This document shows positions 17,727-27,093 of a DNA stretch of 64,000 nt, piece after piece. A model generated the notes under the pieces. That model was not told the DNA's origin and searched no databases. It was given only the letters and a program-made list of their open reading frames with translations. Made by a program: the position numbers and the translations under genes. The number at the start of each line of letters is the position of its first letter. Within the stretch, counting starts at the first letter, position 1. This stretch comes from Neorhizobium huautlense (GTDB lineage: Bacteria > Pseudomonadota > Alphaproteobacteria > Rhizobiales > Rhizobiaceae): contig NZ_JAUSRF010000002.1 of the NCBI RefSeq assembly GCF_030811685.1, positions 186,001 to 250,000 on the forward strand, read 5' to 3'.

Positions 17727-18233
17727 TTATTCGATCATCCCAAGCTCGCGCATCAGGTTCAGATCGTCGGTCAACATATTGTTCATTGCCTCGTCCTCCG
17801 ACAGCGAAGCGTTGAAGCGGGAAAAGGTCAGGGTGTGAATGCCAATGATGATGTCCGTATTTTCGGGGAAGCGTTCCTGGAATTTGCGGACGAAACCACC
17901 GATAAACCGAGGTGTCGCCACCTCGAATTCCAAGCCTTTTTTCAGATCGTCATAGGCAAGCCCTTCGATTTCTATCTCCTCACTTTCGTATGGAACGGGC
18001 AGTTTCAGATGGTTTGGATGGGAATGCAGAAGGGTGAACGTGTACTGTGGAAAGGGAAGTATGGACCGGTCCAGATATCCCCAACTGGTGAGGGTGAAAT
18101 TTGCATTCACCCACTCCTTGAAATCTTCAATCCGATAATTGAGCCTGCTGTCTTGTCTCGGTCCGCCGAACACCATGAAATCCCAGGCCACATCATATTG
18201 TGACCTTTTGTATTCCAGATCCGGCTGGTTCAT
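17727..18233 (-). CDS. Hypothetical protein, unknown family
   Basis: 168 residues, soluble, acidic, with no signal peptide or membrane helix. Visible features are an aromatic-rich first half (YDVAWDFMVFGG, FTLTSWGYLDRS) and a mixed alpha/beta second half ending in ELGMIE. I do not recognise it. The ATG at 18233 has an excellent GGAAGGAAG upstream. It starts 31 bp downstream of the gcdH stop codon on the same strand and reads as lower GC than its neighbours by eye, so it may be an acquired gene riding on the gcdH transcript. Small acidic singletons of this kind are often immunity or phage-related proteins, but nothing here proves that. Confidence 0.7.
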   Translation of the reverse strand: MNQPDLEYKRSQYDVAWDFMVFGGPRQDSRLNYRIEDFKEWVNANFTLTSWGYLDRSILPFPQYTFTLLHSHPNHLKLPVPYESEEIEIEGLAYDDLKKGLEFEVATPRFIGGFVRKFQERFPENTDIIIGIHTLTFSRFNASLSEDEAMNNMLTDDLNLMRELGMIE

Positions 18234-18264
18234 CTCAATCTTCCTTCCGTCGGACGAGATGCAC

Positions 18265-19452
18265 TCAGAAAAACGCCTGAATGCCCGTCTGCGCACGGCC
18301 CAGGATCAGCGCATGCACATCATGCGTGCCCTCATACGTGTTCACCGTCTCAAGATTCTGCGCGTGGCGCATGACATGGTATTCGATCTGGATGCCGTTG
18401 CCGCCATGCATGTCGCGCGCCTGACGGGCGATGTCGAGCGCCTTGCCGCAATTGTTGCGCTTGACGATGGAGATCATTTCCGGCGCCATCTTGTGCGCGT
18501 CCATCAATTCGCCGACGCGCAAGCTTGCCTGCAGGCCGAGGGTGATTTCGGTCTGCATGTCGGCCAGCTTTTTCTGGTAAAGCTGCATGCCGGCCAGCGG
18601 CTTGCCGAACTGCTTTCTGTCCAGACCATATTGACGGGCGCGGAACCAGCAGTCTTCGGCGGCCCCCAGAACACCCCAGGAAATGCCGTAGCGGGCGCGG
18701 TTGAGGCAGCCGAACGGGCCCTTGAGGCCGGACACATTCGGCAGAAGCGCATCTTCGCCGACTTCGACGCTGTCCAGCACGATCTCGCCGGTGATCGAGG
18801 CGCGCAGCGAAAGCTTGCCGCCGATCTTTGGCGCCGACAGTCCCTTCATGCCCTTTTCCAGAACGAAACCGCGGATCTCGTTATTGTGTGCTTCCGACTT
18901 GGCCCAGACGACAAAAACGTCGGCGATCGGCGCGTTGGAGATCCATGTCTTTGCGCCGCGCAGGCGATACCCGCCCTCGATCTTTTCGGCGCGGGTTTTC
19001 ATGCCGCCGGGGTCGGAGCCGGCATCCGGTTCGGTGAGGCCGAAACAGCCGATCAGTTCGCCGGAAACGAGACCCGGCAGATATTTCTGTTTCTGCTCGT
19101 CGGAGCCGTAGGCAAAGATCGGGTAGATGACGAGCGAGGACTGCACACTCATCATCGAGCGATAACCGCTGTCGATGCGCTCGATCTCGCGGGCAACGAG
19201 GCCATAAGCCACATAGGATGCGTTGGCGGCACCGAACTCTTCCGGCAGGGTGACGCCGAGCAGACCGGTCTGGCCCATCAGCTTGAACAGGCCCTTGTCG
19301 GTCGTTTCGTCCAGATAGGCTTCCTGAACGCGCGGCAAAAGTTCGGACTTGGCGAAGGCTGCGGCCGTATCGCGGATCATCCGCTCGTCTTCGTTGATCT
19401 GCTCATCGAGCAGAAACGGGTCTTCCCAGGAAAATGCGGTGCGCGAACTCAC
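18265..19452 (-). CDS. gcdH: Glutaryl-CoA dehydrogenase
   Basis: 395 residues with the GTG start at 19452, preceded by GGAGG with ideal spacing; a longer frame to 19527 exists but lacks a ribosome site. Acyl-CoA dehydrogenase motifs: [13 protein letters not shown] (FAD/substrate), [31 protein letters not shown], the catalytic Glu in [17 protein letters not shown], characteristic of GcdH. It oxidises and decarboxylates glutaryl-CoA to crotonyl-CoA in lysine and tryptophan catabolism, passing electrons to ETF. A LysR gene stands divergently 101 bp away, the usual partner that activates gcdH. Confidence 0.9.
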   Translation of the reverse strand: MSSRTAFSWEDPFLLDEQINEDERMIRDTAAAFAKSELLPRVQEAYLDETTDKGLFKLMGQTGLLGVTLPEEFGAANASYVAYGLVAREIERIDSGYRSMMSVQSSLVIYPIFAYGSDEQKQKYLPGLVSGELIGCFGLTEPDAGSDPGGMKTRAEKIEGGYRLRGAKTWISNAPIADVFVVWAKSEAHNNEIRGFVLEKGMKGLSAPKIGGKLSLRASITGEIVLDSVEVGEDALLPNVSGLKGPFGCLNRARYGISWGVLGAAEDCWFRARQYGLDRKQFGKPLAGMQLYQKKLADMQTEITLGLQASLRVGELMDAHKMAPEMISIVKRNNCGKALDIARQARDMHGGNGIQIEYHVMRHAQNLETVNTYEGTHDVHALILGRAQTGIQAFF

Positions 19453-19553
19453 GATGATGCCTCCGATATCAGGTGTGGCCGGCATTGTCCGGGAGGGATT
19501 GACGGACGGCAAGCGTTGTTTACTCATTTCGCCATGAGATATAGGAATGGATC

Positions 19554-20471
19554 ATGATCACTGCTAGCCGAAGATTGCTGCCTTCTACCGGTGCGCTGGC
19601 CGCTTTTGATGCGGTGGCGCGGCTCGGCAGTTTTTCCGGTGCGGCCGATGAGCTTTCGCTGACGCAAGGCGCCGTCAGCCGCCAGATTTCCGGGCTTGAG
19701 GACCAGTTGGGCGTGCTTCTGTTCGAGCGCACCAGCCGTGGTGTCGGGTTGACGGTGGCGGGTGTGGATTATGCCAAATCGATCGGCAATGCCTTGTCGC
19801 TGATCCGCTCGGCCTCGCTGAAGGCCATGACGAAAACGCATAATGACCAGCTCAATCTCGCCATCCTGCCGACTTTCGGCACGCGCTGGCTGATGCCGCG
19901 CATTCCGCGGTTCGTCGAACGCCATCCGGAAATCACGCTGAATTTCGCCACCCGTATCGGCGTTTTCGATTTCGAGAAGGACGGGCTGGATATGGCCATC
20001 CATATCGGCCTGCCGGATTGGCCGGGGGCGGAATGCACCTTTCTGATGGATGAGATGGTGGCGCCGGTGGCGAGCCCCGCCTTTCTGGCCGCGCATCCGG
20101 TCAATGGTGCAGAGGATCTGCGTGCGTTACCGCTGCTGCATATGGCGTCGCGGCCGGGGGCGTGGAACCATTGGTTCCAGAGTCTTGGGCTTCGCGATGC
20201 GCCGTCGCAGGGCATGCGGTTCGAACAGTTTTCCAGTGTGGCGCAGGCCTGCATTGCCGGGCTTGGTGTCGCCTTGATGCCGCTGTTCCTGATCGAGTCC
20301 GAATTGCGCAATGGCGAGATTGTTCAGGCTTTTCCGCATCAGGTGCGTAGTCCCAGCGCCTATTATGCGGTAGCACCCGTCGCCAAGACCGATTCCCGAC
20401 CCGTCAGCGTTTTCCGTGAATGGCTGGTCGAGGAGATCGGCCGTTATCGCGATGAACCCTATTTCGCGTGA
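19554..20471 (+). CDS. LysR family regulator, probable activator of gcdH
   Basis: 305 residues. HTH at about 10-65 (AFDAVARLGSFSGAADELSLTQGAVSRQISGLEDQLG), then a GcvA-like effector domain (WLMPRIPRFVERHPEITLNF; MAIHIGLPDWP; the GLGVALMPLFLIESEL stretch). It lies head-to-head with gcdH; in Pseudomonas a LysR in the same position activates gcdH in response to glutarate or glutaryl-CoA. That role here is inferred from context. The ATG has AGGAATGGATC upstream. Confidence 0.82.
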   Translation: MITASRRLLPSTGALAAFDAVARLGSFSGAADELSLTQGAVSRQISGLEDQLGVLLFERTSRGVGLTVAGVDYAKSIGNALSLIRSASLKAMTKTHNDQLNLAILPTFGTRWLMPRIPRFVERHPEITLNFATRIGVFDFEKDGLDMAIHIGLPDWPGAECTFLMDEMVAPVASPAFLAAHPVNGAEDLRALPLLHMASRPGAWNHWFQSLGLRDAPSQGMRFEQFSSVAQACIAGLGVALMPLFLIESELRNGEIVQAFPHQVRSPSAYYAVAPVAKTDSRPVSVFREWLVEEIGRYRDEPYFA

Positions 20472-20498
20472 ACCCGTATTTCGTGGATGGAGAGCCGC

Positions 20499-21176
20499 AT
20501 GCAGCCGCACGATTTCTGGCAGGAAATCTATCCCGCCGACACGTTTGATCCGGCAGGCCCGTTCGAGACCTTCTATCCGGCGGTGCTGGAGGATGGCCGG
20601 CAGATCATGCTGCCGATCCGGCATCTCTCCAATGGTGAAAATGCGCTCGCTTCGCTGATCATCAACCAAGCGAGTTTTGCCGTGCAGGATGCGCTGGCCG
20701 ATGCGCTGGCAGCAAAACTCAAACCCTATGATCCGGAAATCGTCGTCGGCTTGCCGACGCTGGGCCTCACGCTTGCAGCTGCCGTTGCCCGCCGTCTCGG
20801 CCATGGCCGTTACGTGCCGCTCGGGACCTCGCGCAAATTCTGGTACGACGACGAGTTGTCAGTGCCGATGTCGTCGATCACCACGCCGGAATACAGCAAG
20901 CGGCTTTATGCCGATCCGCGCATGCTGCCTCTGTTGCGCGGCACCCGTATCGCGCTGATCGACGATGTGATTTCCAGCGGTTCCTCCATTCTCGCCGGCC
21001 TGTCGCTGATGGAGGCGATCGGTATCGAACCTGTGGTGATCGGTGCCGCCATGCTGCAATCGGAACGCTGGCGCGGCACCATCGCCGATATCGATCCGAA
21101 GTGGCGCGACCTGATCGTCGGTGTGTTCAGAACGCCGATGCTGAGCAGGACCGATGACGGGCATTGGACCAAATAA
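20499..21176 (+). CDS. Phosphoribosyltransferase-type protein
   Basis: 225 residues. The PRPP-binding motif of type I phosphoribosyltransferases is clear: ALIDDVISSGSSILAGL at about 150-167, followed by the usual helix. An upstream VVGLPTLGLTLAAAVARRLG segment provides the second loop. The substrate base is unknown; it resembles adenine/xanthine-type phosphoribosyltransferases in general form only. I chose the ATG at 20499 because GGAGAGCCGC precedes it; the ATG 12 bp upstream has no ribosome site. It lies 27 bp after the LysR gene. Confidence 0.8.
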   Translation: MQPHDFWQEIYPADTFDPAGPFETFYPAVLEDGRQIMLPIRHLSNGENALASLIINQASFAVQDALADALAAKLKPYDPEIVVGLPTLGLTLAAAVARRLGHGRYVPLGTSRKFWYDDELSVPMSSITTPEYSKRLYADPRMLPLLRGTRIALIDDVISSGSSILAGLSLMEAIGIEPVVIGAAMLQSERWRGTIADIDPKWRDLIVGVFRTPMLSRTDDGHWTK

Positions 21177-21260
21177 AGATGATTTTTTCCGGCTTGCCGA
21201 GTGTGTGGAGTTCTGAATAGGATCAGCGCTTCGCATTCGCAGCAGAGATCTGGAAAATTC

Positions 21261-22316
21261 ATGGAACTGGTGTTCGACGGCCATAACGACGTGCTTCTCC
21301 GGCTTTGGAGGACCATGAAGGGGGGCGGGGACCCCGTCGCCGAATTTGCCAAGGGCACGAGCCAAGGCCATATCGATGCGCCGCGCGCAAAAATCGGCGG
21401 TCTCGCCGGTGGCATCTGCGCCATCTACATTCCCTCCGGCGACCTGATCTTGAAGGAACCGGACGCCAACGGCCATTACGAGACGCCGCTCGCCGCCCCG
21501 CTGGAATATTTATCCTCGCTGCAGATCGGCATGGAAAAGGCGTCTATCGCGCTGCGTCTGGAACAGGCGGGCGCATGGCGCCTCTGCCGCAACACCGCCG
21601 ATATCCGCAGGGCCATGGCAGACGGCGTGTTTGCCGCCGTTTTGCATATGGAAGGCTGCGAGCCGATCAGCGCCGATCTCGCCGAACTCGACGTATTTTA
21701 CGCGGCCGGCTTGCGCTCGCTCGGTCCGGTCTGGAGCCGTCACAACATTTTTGGTCACGGCGTGCCGTTTGCCTATCCGATGTCGCCGGATACCGGACCG
21801 GGGCTGACCGATATCGGTTTCGAACTGGTCAAGGCCTGCAACAGGCTCGGCATCCTCATCGATCTCGCCCACATCACCGAAAAGGGTTTTTGGGATGTGG
21901 CAAAAACAACCGACCAGCCGCTGATCGCCAGCCATTCCAACGCGCATGCGCTCACACAGGTGGCGCGCAATCTCACCGACAAACAGATGGATGCGATCAA
22001 GGAAAGTCGCGGCCTTGCCGGTCTCAACTATGCCGTCACCATGCTACGCCCGGATGCGCGCGACAATGCCGCCACGCCGCTCTCCGATATGATCCGCCAT
22101 ATCGATTACATGGTGGAGCGCATGGGCATCGATTGCGTGGCGCTCGGATCGGACTTCGATGGTGCAACCGTACCGGCCGATATTCACGATGCGGCCGGCA
22201 ACCAGAAACTGGTTGCAGCCCTTCGGGACGCGGGCTACGCTTCTGAAGACATTGCTAAATTGTGCCGGGAGAACTGGCTGCGTGTGCTGGGGGAGGCCTG
22301 GCGCGAGAAGGCCTGA
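21261..22316 (+). CDS. Membrane dipeptidase (peptidase M19)
   Basis: 351 residues. Zinc ligands and catalytic positions of the renal dipeptidase family are visible: FDGHNDVLLR (HxD, about residues 8-10), the bridging Glu in LHMEGCEPI, His in IDLAHITEKG and SHSNAHAL, and Asp in GSDFDGATVP. The enzyme splits dipeptides. There is no signal peptide, so it acts in the cytosol on imported dipeptides. It lies 66 bp upstream of the Dpp-type importer and probably belongs to the same operon. Confidence 0.9.
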   Translation: MELVFDGHNDVLLRLWRTMKGGGDPVAEFAKGTSQGHIDAPRAKIGGLAGGICAIYIPSGDLILKEPDANGHYETPLAAPLEYLSSLQIGMEKASIALRLEQAGAWRLCRNTADIRRAMADGVFAAVLHMEGCEPISADLAELDVFYAAGLRSLGPVWSRHNIFGHGVPFAYPMSPDTGPGLTDIGFELVKACNRLGILIDLAHITEKGFWDVAKTTDQPLIASHSNAHALTQVARNLTDKQMDAIKESRGLAGLNYAVTMLRPDARDNAATPLSDMIRHIDYMVERMGIDCVALGSDFDGATVPADIHDAAGNQKLVAALRDAGYASEDIAKLCRENWLRVLGEAWREKA

Positions 22317-22382
22317 CCCGCCACATTTTCTGATCCGAAAACAAAGACAATAACGGGCAACAAAACAACGGGAACGACGACC

Positions 22383-24026
22383 ATGATGAACTCTCTCAAC
22401 AGACGCGTTCGCATTCTTTCCGCAGGTGCGGCGCTTGCGCTGATCACGCTTGCAGCACCACAGGCCTTTGCCGCGACACCGGCCGATACGCTGGTCGAAG
22501 GTTTTGCTATCGACGACATCATCACCATCGATCCGGGCGAGGCCTTTGAGCTGTCGACGGCGGAAGTGACCGCCAACAGCTACAGCAAGCTGGTCGGTCT
22601 CGATCCGGCCGATACGTCGAAAGTGGTCGGCGATCTCGCCGAAAGCTGGACGGTGTCGGATGACGGCATGACCTATACGTTCAAGCTCAAGCCGGACCTG
22701 AAATTTGCCTCCGGCAACCCGCTGACGGCGGAAGACGTCGCCTTCTCGTTCGAACGTGCCGTCAAGCTCGACAAGTCGCCGGCCTTCCTGCTCACCCAGT
22801 TCGGTCTGACCGGCGACAACGTGACGGAAAAGGCCAAGGCGACCGACGCCACGACCTTCACTTTTACCGTCGACAAGGCCTATGCGCCGAGCTTCGTCCT
22901 CAACGTTCTCACAGCCACCGTCGCCTCCGTGGTCGACAAGAAGGTTGTGATGGAACATGCCAAGCCGATGACGCCGAGCGCGGAATACAAATACGACACC
23001 GATTTCGGCAATGAATGGATGAAGACCGGTTACGCCGGCTCCGGCCCGTACAAGACGATGGCATGGCGCGCCAACGAAGCCGTCATCATGGAGGCCAACC
23101 CGAATTATTACGGTGAAAAGCCGAAGCTGAAGCGCGTCATCTACCGCCACATGAAGGAAAGCTCGGGCCAGCGCCTTGCGCTTGAAAACGGCGATATCGA
23201 TGTGGCCCGCAATCTTGAGCCGAACGACCTCAAGGCCATCGAAGGCAAGGACGGCCTTTCGAGCACCTCGGCACCAAAAGGCACGATCTATTATTTCAGC
23301 CTCAACCAGAAAAACGAAAACCTCGCCAAGCCGGAAGTGGTCGAGGCGATGAAATATCTGGTCGATTACGATGCGATCGGCGCGACGCTGATCAAGGGCA
23401 TCGGCGAGATCCACCAGACGTTCCTGCCCAAGGGCCAGCTCGGCGCCAGCGATGAAAAGCCCTACAAGCTCGACGTCGCCAAGGCCAAGGAACTGCTGGA
23501 AAAGGCAGGCCTGAAGGACGGTTTCTCCGTCACCATGGACGTGCGCAACACGCAGCCGGTGACCGGCATTGCCGAAAGCGTACAGCAGACGCTGGCGCAG
23601 GCCGGCATCAAGCTGAGCATCATTCCGGGCGACGGCAAGCAAACGCTGACCAAATACCGCGCCCGCACCCACGATATCTATATCGGTCAATGGGGTTCGG
23701 ACTATTTCGACCCGAACTCGAATGCCGAGACCTTTACCGTCAACCCTGACAATTCCGACGAGGGCAAGAGCAAGACGCTGGCCTGGCGTAATGCCTGGGA
23801 CGTGCCGAAGGAACTGTCGGACGCTTCCAAGGGCGCGCTTCTGGAAAAGGATGCCGCCAAGCGCGCCGCCATCTATCAGGACCTGCAGAAGAAGGTGGCG
23901 GCGGTCAGCCCGTTCGTGATCGTTTTCCAGCAGACGGAAGTGGCAGGCTATTCGTCGAAGCTCAAGGGCTACAAGCTTGGCCCGAGCTTTGATACGAACT
24001 TTGTGCATACGGTCTCGAAGGACTGA
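22383..24026 (+). CDS. Dipeptide-type ABC transporter, periplasmic binding protein
   Basis: 547 residues with a Sec signal peptide (cut near APQAFA, residue 30). It belongs to the SBP_bac_5 (DppA/OppA) family: VVGDLAESWTVSDDGMTYTF, LKFASGNPLTAEDVAFSFERA, and GSGPYKTMAWRANEAVIMEANPNYYG. It captures short peptides for the permease pair encoded after a palindromic repeat. GGGAACGACGACC precedes the start. The upstream dipeptidase gene supports peptides as substrate. Confidence 0.88.
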   Translation: MMNSLNRRVRILSAGAALALITLAAPQAFAATPADTLVEGFAIDDIITIDPGEAFELSTAEVTANSYSKLVGLDPADTSKVVGDLAESWTVSDDGMTYTFKLKPDLKFASGNPLTAEDVAFSFERAVKLDKSPAFLLTQFGLTGDNVTEKAKATDATTFTFTVDKAYAPSFVLNVLTATVASVVDKKVVMEHAKPMTPSAEYKYDTDFGNEWMKTGYAGSGPYKTMAWRANEAVIMEANPNYYGEKPKLKRVIYRHMKESSGQRLALENGDIDVARNLEPNDLKAIEGKDGLSSTSAPKGTIYYFSLNQKNENLAKPEVVEAMKYLVDYDAIGATLIKGIGEIHQTFLPKGQLGASDEKPYKLDVAKAKELLEKAGLKDGFSVTMDVRNTQPVTGIAESVQQTLAQAGIKLSIIPGDGKQTLTKYRARTHDIYIGQWGSDYFDPNSNAETFTVNPDNSDEGKSKTLAWRNAWDVPKELSDASKGALLEKDAAKRAAIYQDLQKKVAAVSPFVIVFQQTEVAGYSSKLKGYKLGPSFDTNFVHTVSKD

Positions 24027-24063
24027 TTGCGGCGGATATGGAATGAGGGCGGTGCGCCCAGCT

Positions 24064-24206
24064 GATCTCCCCCCTTGAGGGGGAGATGCCCGGCAGGGCA
24101 GAGGGGGGTAATGCTGGCGCAAATGCCGCTTTCGAACCATCTGCCGCACCGTTGCTCACCCCCCTCTGTCAGCTTCGCTGACATCTCGCCCTCAAGGGGG
24201 GAGATC
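24064..24206. repeat. Palindromic intergenic repeat, family 2, full copy
   Basis: 143 bp. The outer arms 24064-24088 and 24182-24206 are inverted copies matching at 24 of 25 positions (GATCTCCCCCCTTGAGGGGG core). Inner segments (AGAGGGGGGT / ACCCCCCTCT) are inverted too, so the RNA would fold into a long cruciform-like stem. It lies between the binding-protein gene and the first permease gene. One arm recurs at 30554. Confidence 0.88.
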
Positions 24207-24263
24207 TTTGGGAGCCAGCCGCACCGCCTCAAATCCATAGGCATCACGCTCTAGGAGATCTTC

Positions 24264-25331
24264 TTGACTCTCAACGATACGACGGCAGCGACACGGCGCA
24301 AGCGTAGCCGGTCCTCCTCCACCGGCAAGGCGGTTCTCCGTTTTCTGGTGACTGTCGTCACGACATTCTTAGGCCTGCTCGCCGTCACCTTCTTCATCGG
24401 CCGCGTGATCCCCATCGATCCGGCGCTTGCCATTGTCGGCGACCGCGCACCGGCGCATGTGGTGGAACGCGTGCGTGAGCAGCTGGGGCTCAACCTGCCG
24501 CTCTACCAGCAGTTCTATTTCTATGTCCGCGACGCACTGACCGGCAATTTCGGCACCTCCGTTCTCACCACCAATCCGGTGATGGAGGATATCCGCCGCG
24601 TCTTTCCTGCGACGATGGAGCTTGCCACGGTCGGCACCGTCTTTGGCGCGTTGTTCGGCATCCCGCTCGGCGTGCTCGCCGCCGTCAAGCGTGGCAGCAT
24701 CGCCGACCAGATCGTTCGTGTTGTCGGGCTGATCGGCTATTCCGTGCCGATCTTCTGGCTCGGGCTTCTGTCGCTGGTGCTGTTTTATGCAAAGCTGCGC
24801 TGGGTGGCTTATCCCGGCCGTCTCGATATCGTCTATGAATACACGTTTACGCCGATCACCGGGTTTTTCCTGTTCGACAGTCTCGTTCAGGGCCAGTGGG
24901 ACGTCTTTTGGGATGCGTTCCGCCACATCATTCTGCCCGGCGCGCTGCTCGGCTATTTTTCGCTCGCCTACATCAGCCGCATGACCCGCTCCTTCATGCT
25001 GAACGAGCTGCAGCAAGAGTACATCGTTGCCGCTCGCGCGAAGGGCTTGTCCGAAACGCGGATCATCTGGTTCCACGCGCTACGCAATGCCGCCGTGCCG
25101 CTGATCACCGTGATCGCGCTTTCCTATGCCGGTCTTTTGGAAGGCTCGGTCCTGACCGAAACCATCTTTTCCTGGCCGGGACTTGGCCTCTACATCACCA
25201 ATTCGCTGCAGAATGCGGACATGAATGCGGTTTTGGGCGGAACGATCATCGTCGGCTCCGTTTTCATCGCCATCAACCTCTTGTCCGACCTTCTTTACCG
25301 CACGCTTGATCCAAGGACACGCAGCCGATGA
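24264..25331 (+). CDS. Dipeptide ABC transporter permease (DppB type)
   Basis: 355 residues with six predicted helices. It carries the DppB-type N-terminal pattern (IGRVIPIDPALAIVGDRAP...REQLGLNLPLYQQFYFYVRDALTGNFGTS) and the EAA loop EYIVAARAKGLSETRIIWFHALRNA at about 249-273. The start is a TTG with AGGAG 7 bp upstream. Compared with E. coli DppB it has an extra basic N-terminus and a longer loop near residues 180-200. Its stop overlaps the next start. Confidence 0.9.
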   Translation: MTLNDTTAATRRKRSRSSSTGKAVLRFLVTVVTTFLGLLAVTFFIGRVIPIDPALAIVGDRAPAHVVERVREQLGLNLPLYQQFYFYVRDALTGNFGTSVLTTNPVMEDIRRVFPATMELATVGTVFGALFGIPLGVLAAVKRGSIADQIVRVVGLIGYSVPIFWLGLLSLVLFYAKLRWVAYPGRLDIVYEYTFTPITGFFLFDSLVQGQWDVFWDAFRHIILPGALLGYFSLAYISRMTRSFMLNELQQEYIVAARAKGLSETRIIWFHALRNAAVPLITVIALSYAGLLEGSVLTETIFSWPGLGLYITNSLQNADMNAVLGGTIIVGSVFIAINLLSDLLYRTLDPRTRSR

Positions 25332-26260
25332 GCGTCGTGGAACAGACCCCAAAACCCTATAGCCGCGATTGGCTGCTCTCCGACCGCCCCACTTCGCGCC
25401 ATCAGGCACGGCTTGGCCGCGCCTATGTGATCTGGCGGCGGTTTTCCGAAAACCGGCTGGCACTGGTCGGTCTCGGCATCATCATCCTGCTGCTGTTTGT
25501 TGCCGCATTTGCCAATGTGCTGGCGCCGCACAACCCGGTGCAGGGCGATCTGATGAATGCCCGCCTGCTGCCGCCCGGTTCGCCGGGATATTGGCTCGGC
25601 ACCGACGATCAGGGCCGCGATATTCTGTCCCGCCTGATCCATGGTTCGCGGCTGACGCTGATGGTGATCGTGCTGGTGGCGGTCATAGCCGCACCGATCG
25701 GCCTGATCGTCGGCACCGTTTCCGGTTATGCCGGCGGCTGGATCGATGCGATCCTGATGCGCATAACCGATATCTTTCTGGCCTTTCCAAAACTGGTTCT
25801 GGCGCTGGCGCTGGTCGCCGCTCTCGGCCCCGGTATCGAAAACGCCATTCTCGCCATCGCCGTCACCTCATGGCCGCCTTATGCGCGTATCGCCCGTGCC
25901 GAAACGCTGACATTCCGCAATTCGGAATTCATCTCGGCCGTCAAGCTGATGGGCGCGTCGCCCTTCCGCATCGTGCTGCGCCATGTCATGCCGCTCTGCC
26001 TGTCGTCGCTGATCGTGCGCGTGACGCTGGATATGGCCGGCATCATCCTGACGGCCGCCGGTCTCGGTTTCCTCGGCCTCGGCGCACAGCCGCCGCTGCC
26101 GGAATGGGGGGCGATGATCGCTTCCGGCCGTCGCTTCATTCTCGACCAGTGGTGGGTCGCGGCCATGCCGGGTTTTGCCATCCTGATCGTTAGCCTCGGC
26201 TTCAACCTGCTGGGCGACGGGTTGCGCGATGCGCTCGATCCGAAGGAGGCCGGCCAATGA
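25328..26260 (+). CDS. Dipeptide ABC transporter permease (DppC type)
   Basis: 310 residues, about six helices. An N-terminal OppC_N segment (FSENRLALVGLGIIILLLFVAAFANVLAPHNP), the GTDDQGRDILSRLIHGSRLTL motif of DppC/OppC permeases and an EAA loop (AETLTFRNSEFISAVKLMGASPFRIVLRHVMP, about 192-223) are present. The ATGA overlap with the preceding gene and another with the following ATPase gene couple translation across the operon. Confidence 0.9.
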   Translation: MSVVEQTPKPYSRDWLLSDRPTSRHQARLGRAYVIWRRFSENRLALVGLGIIILLLFVAAFANVLAPHNPVQGDLMNARLLPPGSPGYWLGTDDQGRDILSRLIHGSRLTLMVIVLVAVIAAPIGLIVGTVSGYAGGWIDAILMRITDIFLAFPKLVLALALVAALGPGIENAILAIAVTSWPPYARIARAETLTFRNSEFISAVKLMGASPFRIVLRHVMPLCLSSLIVRVTLDMAGIILTAAGLGFLGLGAQPPLPEWGAMIASGRRFILDQWWVAAMPGFAILIVSLGFNLLGDGLRDALDPKEAGQ

Positions 26261-27093
26261 GTGCACCTCTCCTGACGGTCGACGACCTGCGCGTCACTTT
26301 CCCAACCCGCACCGGTGAAGTGCAGGCGGTGCGTGGCGTGTCGTTCACGCTCGGTCGCGAACGGCTGGGCATTGTCGGCGAAAGCGGGTCGGGCAAATCC
26401 CAGACCGGGCGCGCCATCATGGGGCTGACGCCGGGCCATGCAAAGATCACCGCCTCAAAGCTGGAATTCGACGGCATCGACCTGTTGAAAGCCACGCCAA
26501 AACAGCGGCGGGATCTTCGCGGCAAACGCATCGGCATGATCTTGCAGGATCCAAAGTATTCGCTGAACCCGGTGATGACGATCGGCAAGCAGATCATCGA
26601 AACGCTGCTCGCGCATGAAAAGCTCAGCCGTTCCGAAGCGCGTGAACGGGCACTGAAAATGCTGGAAGCGGTGCAGATCCGCGATCCCGAGCGTGTGTTC
26701 GGGCTTTATCCGAACGAGGTTTCGGGCGGCATGGGCCAGCGCGTGATGATCGCCATGATGCTGATCTGCGGGCCGGAAATGCTGATCGCCGACGAACCGA
26801 CCTCGGCGCTCGATGTCACCGTGCAGCTCGACGTGCTGTCCATCCTCGACAAGCTGGTGGCCGAACGTGGCATGGGGCTGGTGTTCATCAGCCACGACCT
26901 GCGGCTGGTTTCCTCCTTCTGTGACCGCGTCATCGTCATGTATGCCGGCCGTATCGTCGAGGAACTGCCGTCGGCCGATCTGGCGCAGGCGAAACATCCT
27001 TATACGCAAGGCCTGCTCAACTGCCTGCCGACCATCGGCACCGACCGGCATCCGCTGCCGGTTCTGGAGCGCAAGGCGGAGTGGTCGGCGTGA
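26257..27093 (+). CDS. Peptide ABC transporter ATP-binding protein (DppD type)
   Basis: 278 residues. Walker A GESGSGKSQ (about 42), Q-loop LQDPKYSLNPVM, signature VSGGMGQRVMIAMML, Walker B LIADEPTSALD and switch His in ISHDLRLV. The C-terminal HPYTQGLLNCLPTIG is the oligopeptide-transport tail. It is somewhat shorter than E. coli DppD (about 330), with no recognisable cysteine cluster after the tail. Confidence 0.9.
   Translation: MSAPLLTVDDLRVTFPTRTGEVQAVRGVSFTLGRERLGIVGESGSGKSQTGRAIMGLTPGHAKITASKLEFDGIDLLKATPKQRRDLRGKRIGMILQDPKYSLNPVMTIGKQIIETLLAHEKLSRSEARERALKMLEAVQIRDPERVFGLYPNEVSGGMGQRVMIAMMLICGPEMLIADEPTSALDVTVQLDVLSILDKLVAERGMGLVFISHDLRLVSSFCDRVIVMYAGRIVEELPSADLAQAKHPYTQGLLNCLPTIGTDRHPLPVLERKAEWSA

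Noticed and set aside
19453-19527. N-terminal extension of glutaryl-CoA dehydrogenase
   Set aside because: The longer frame lacks a ribosome site, while the GTG at 19452 has an ideal one and gives the usual family length.
22044-24149. A 701-codon antisense frame opposite the peptide binding protein
   Set aside because: Antisense artefact; it also runs through the palindromic repeat.
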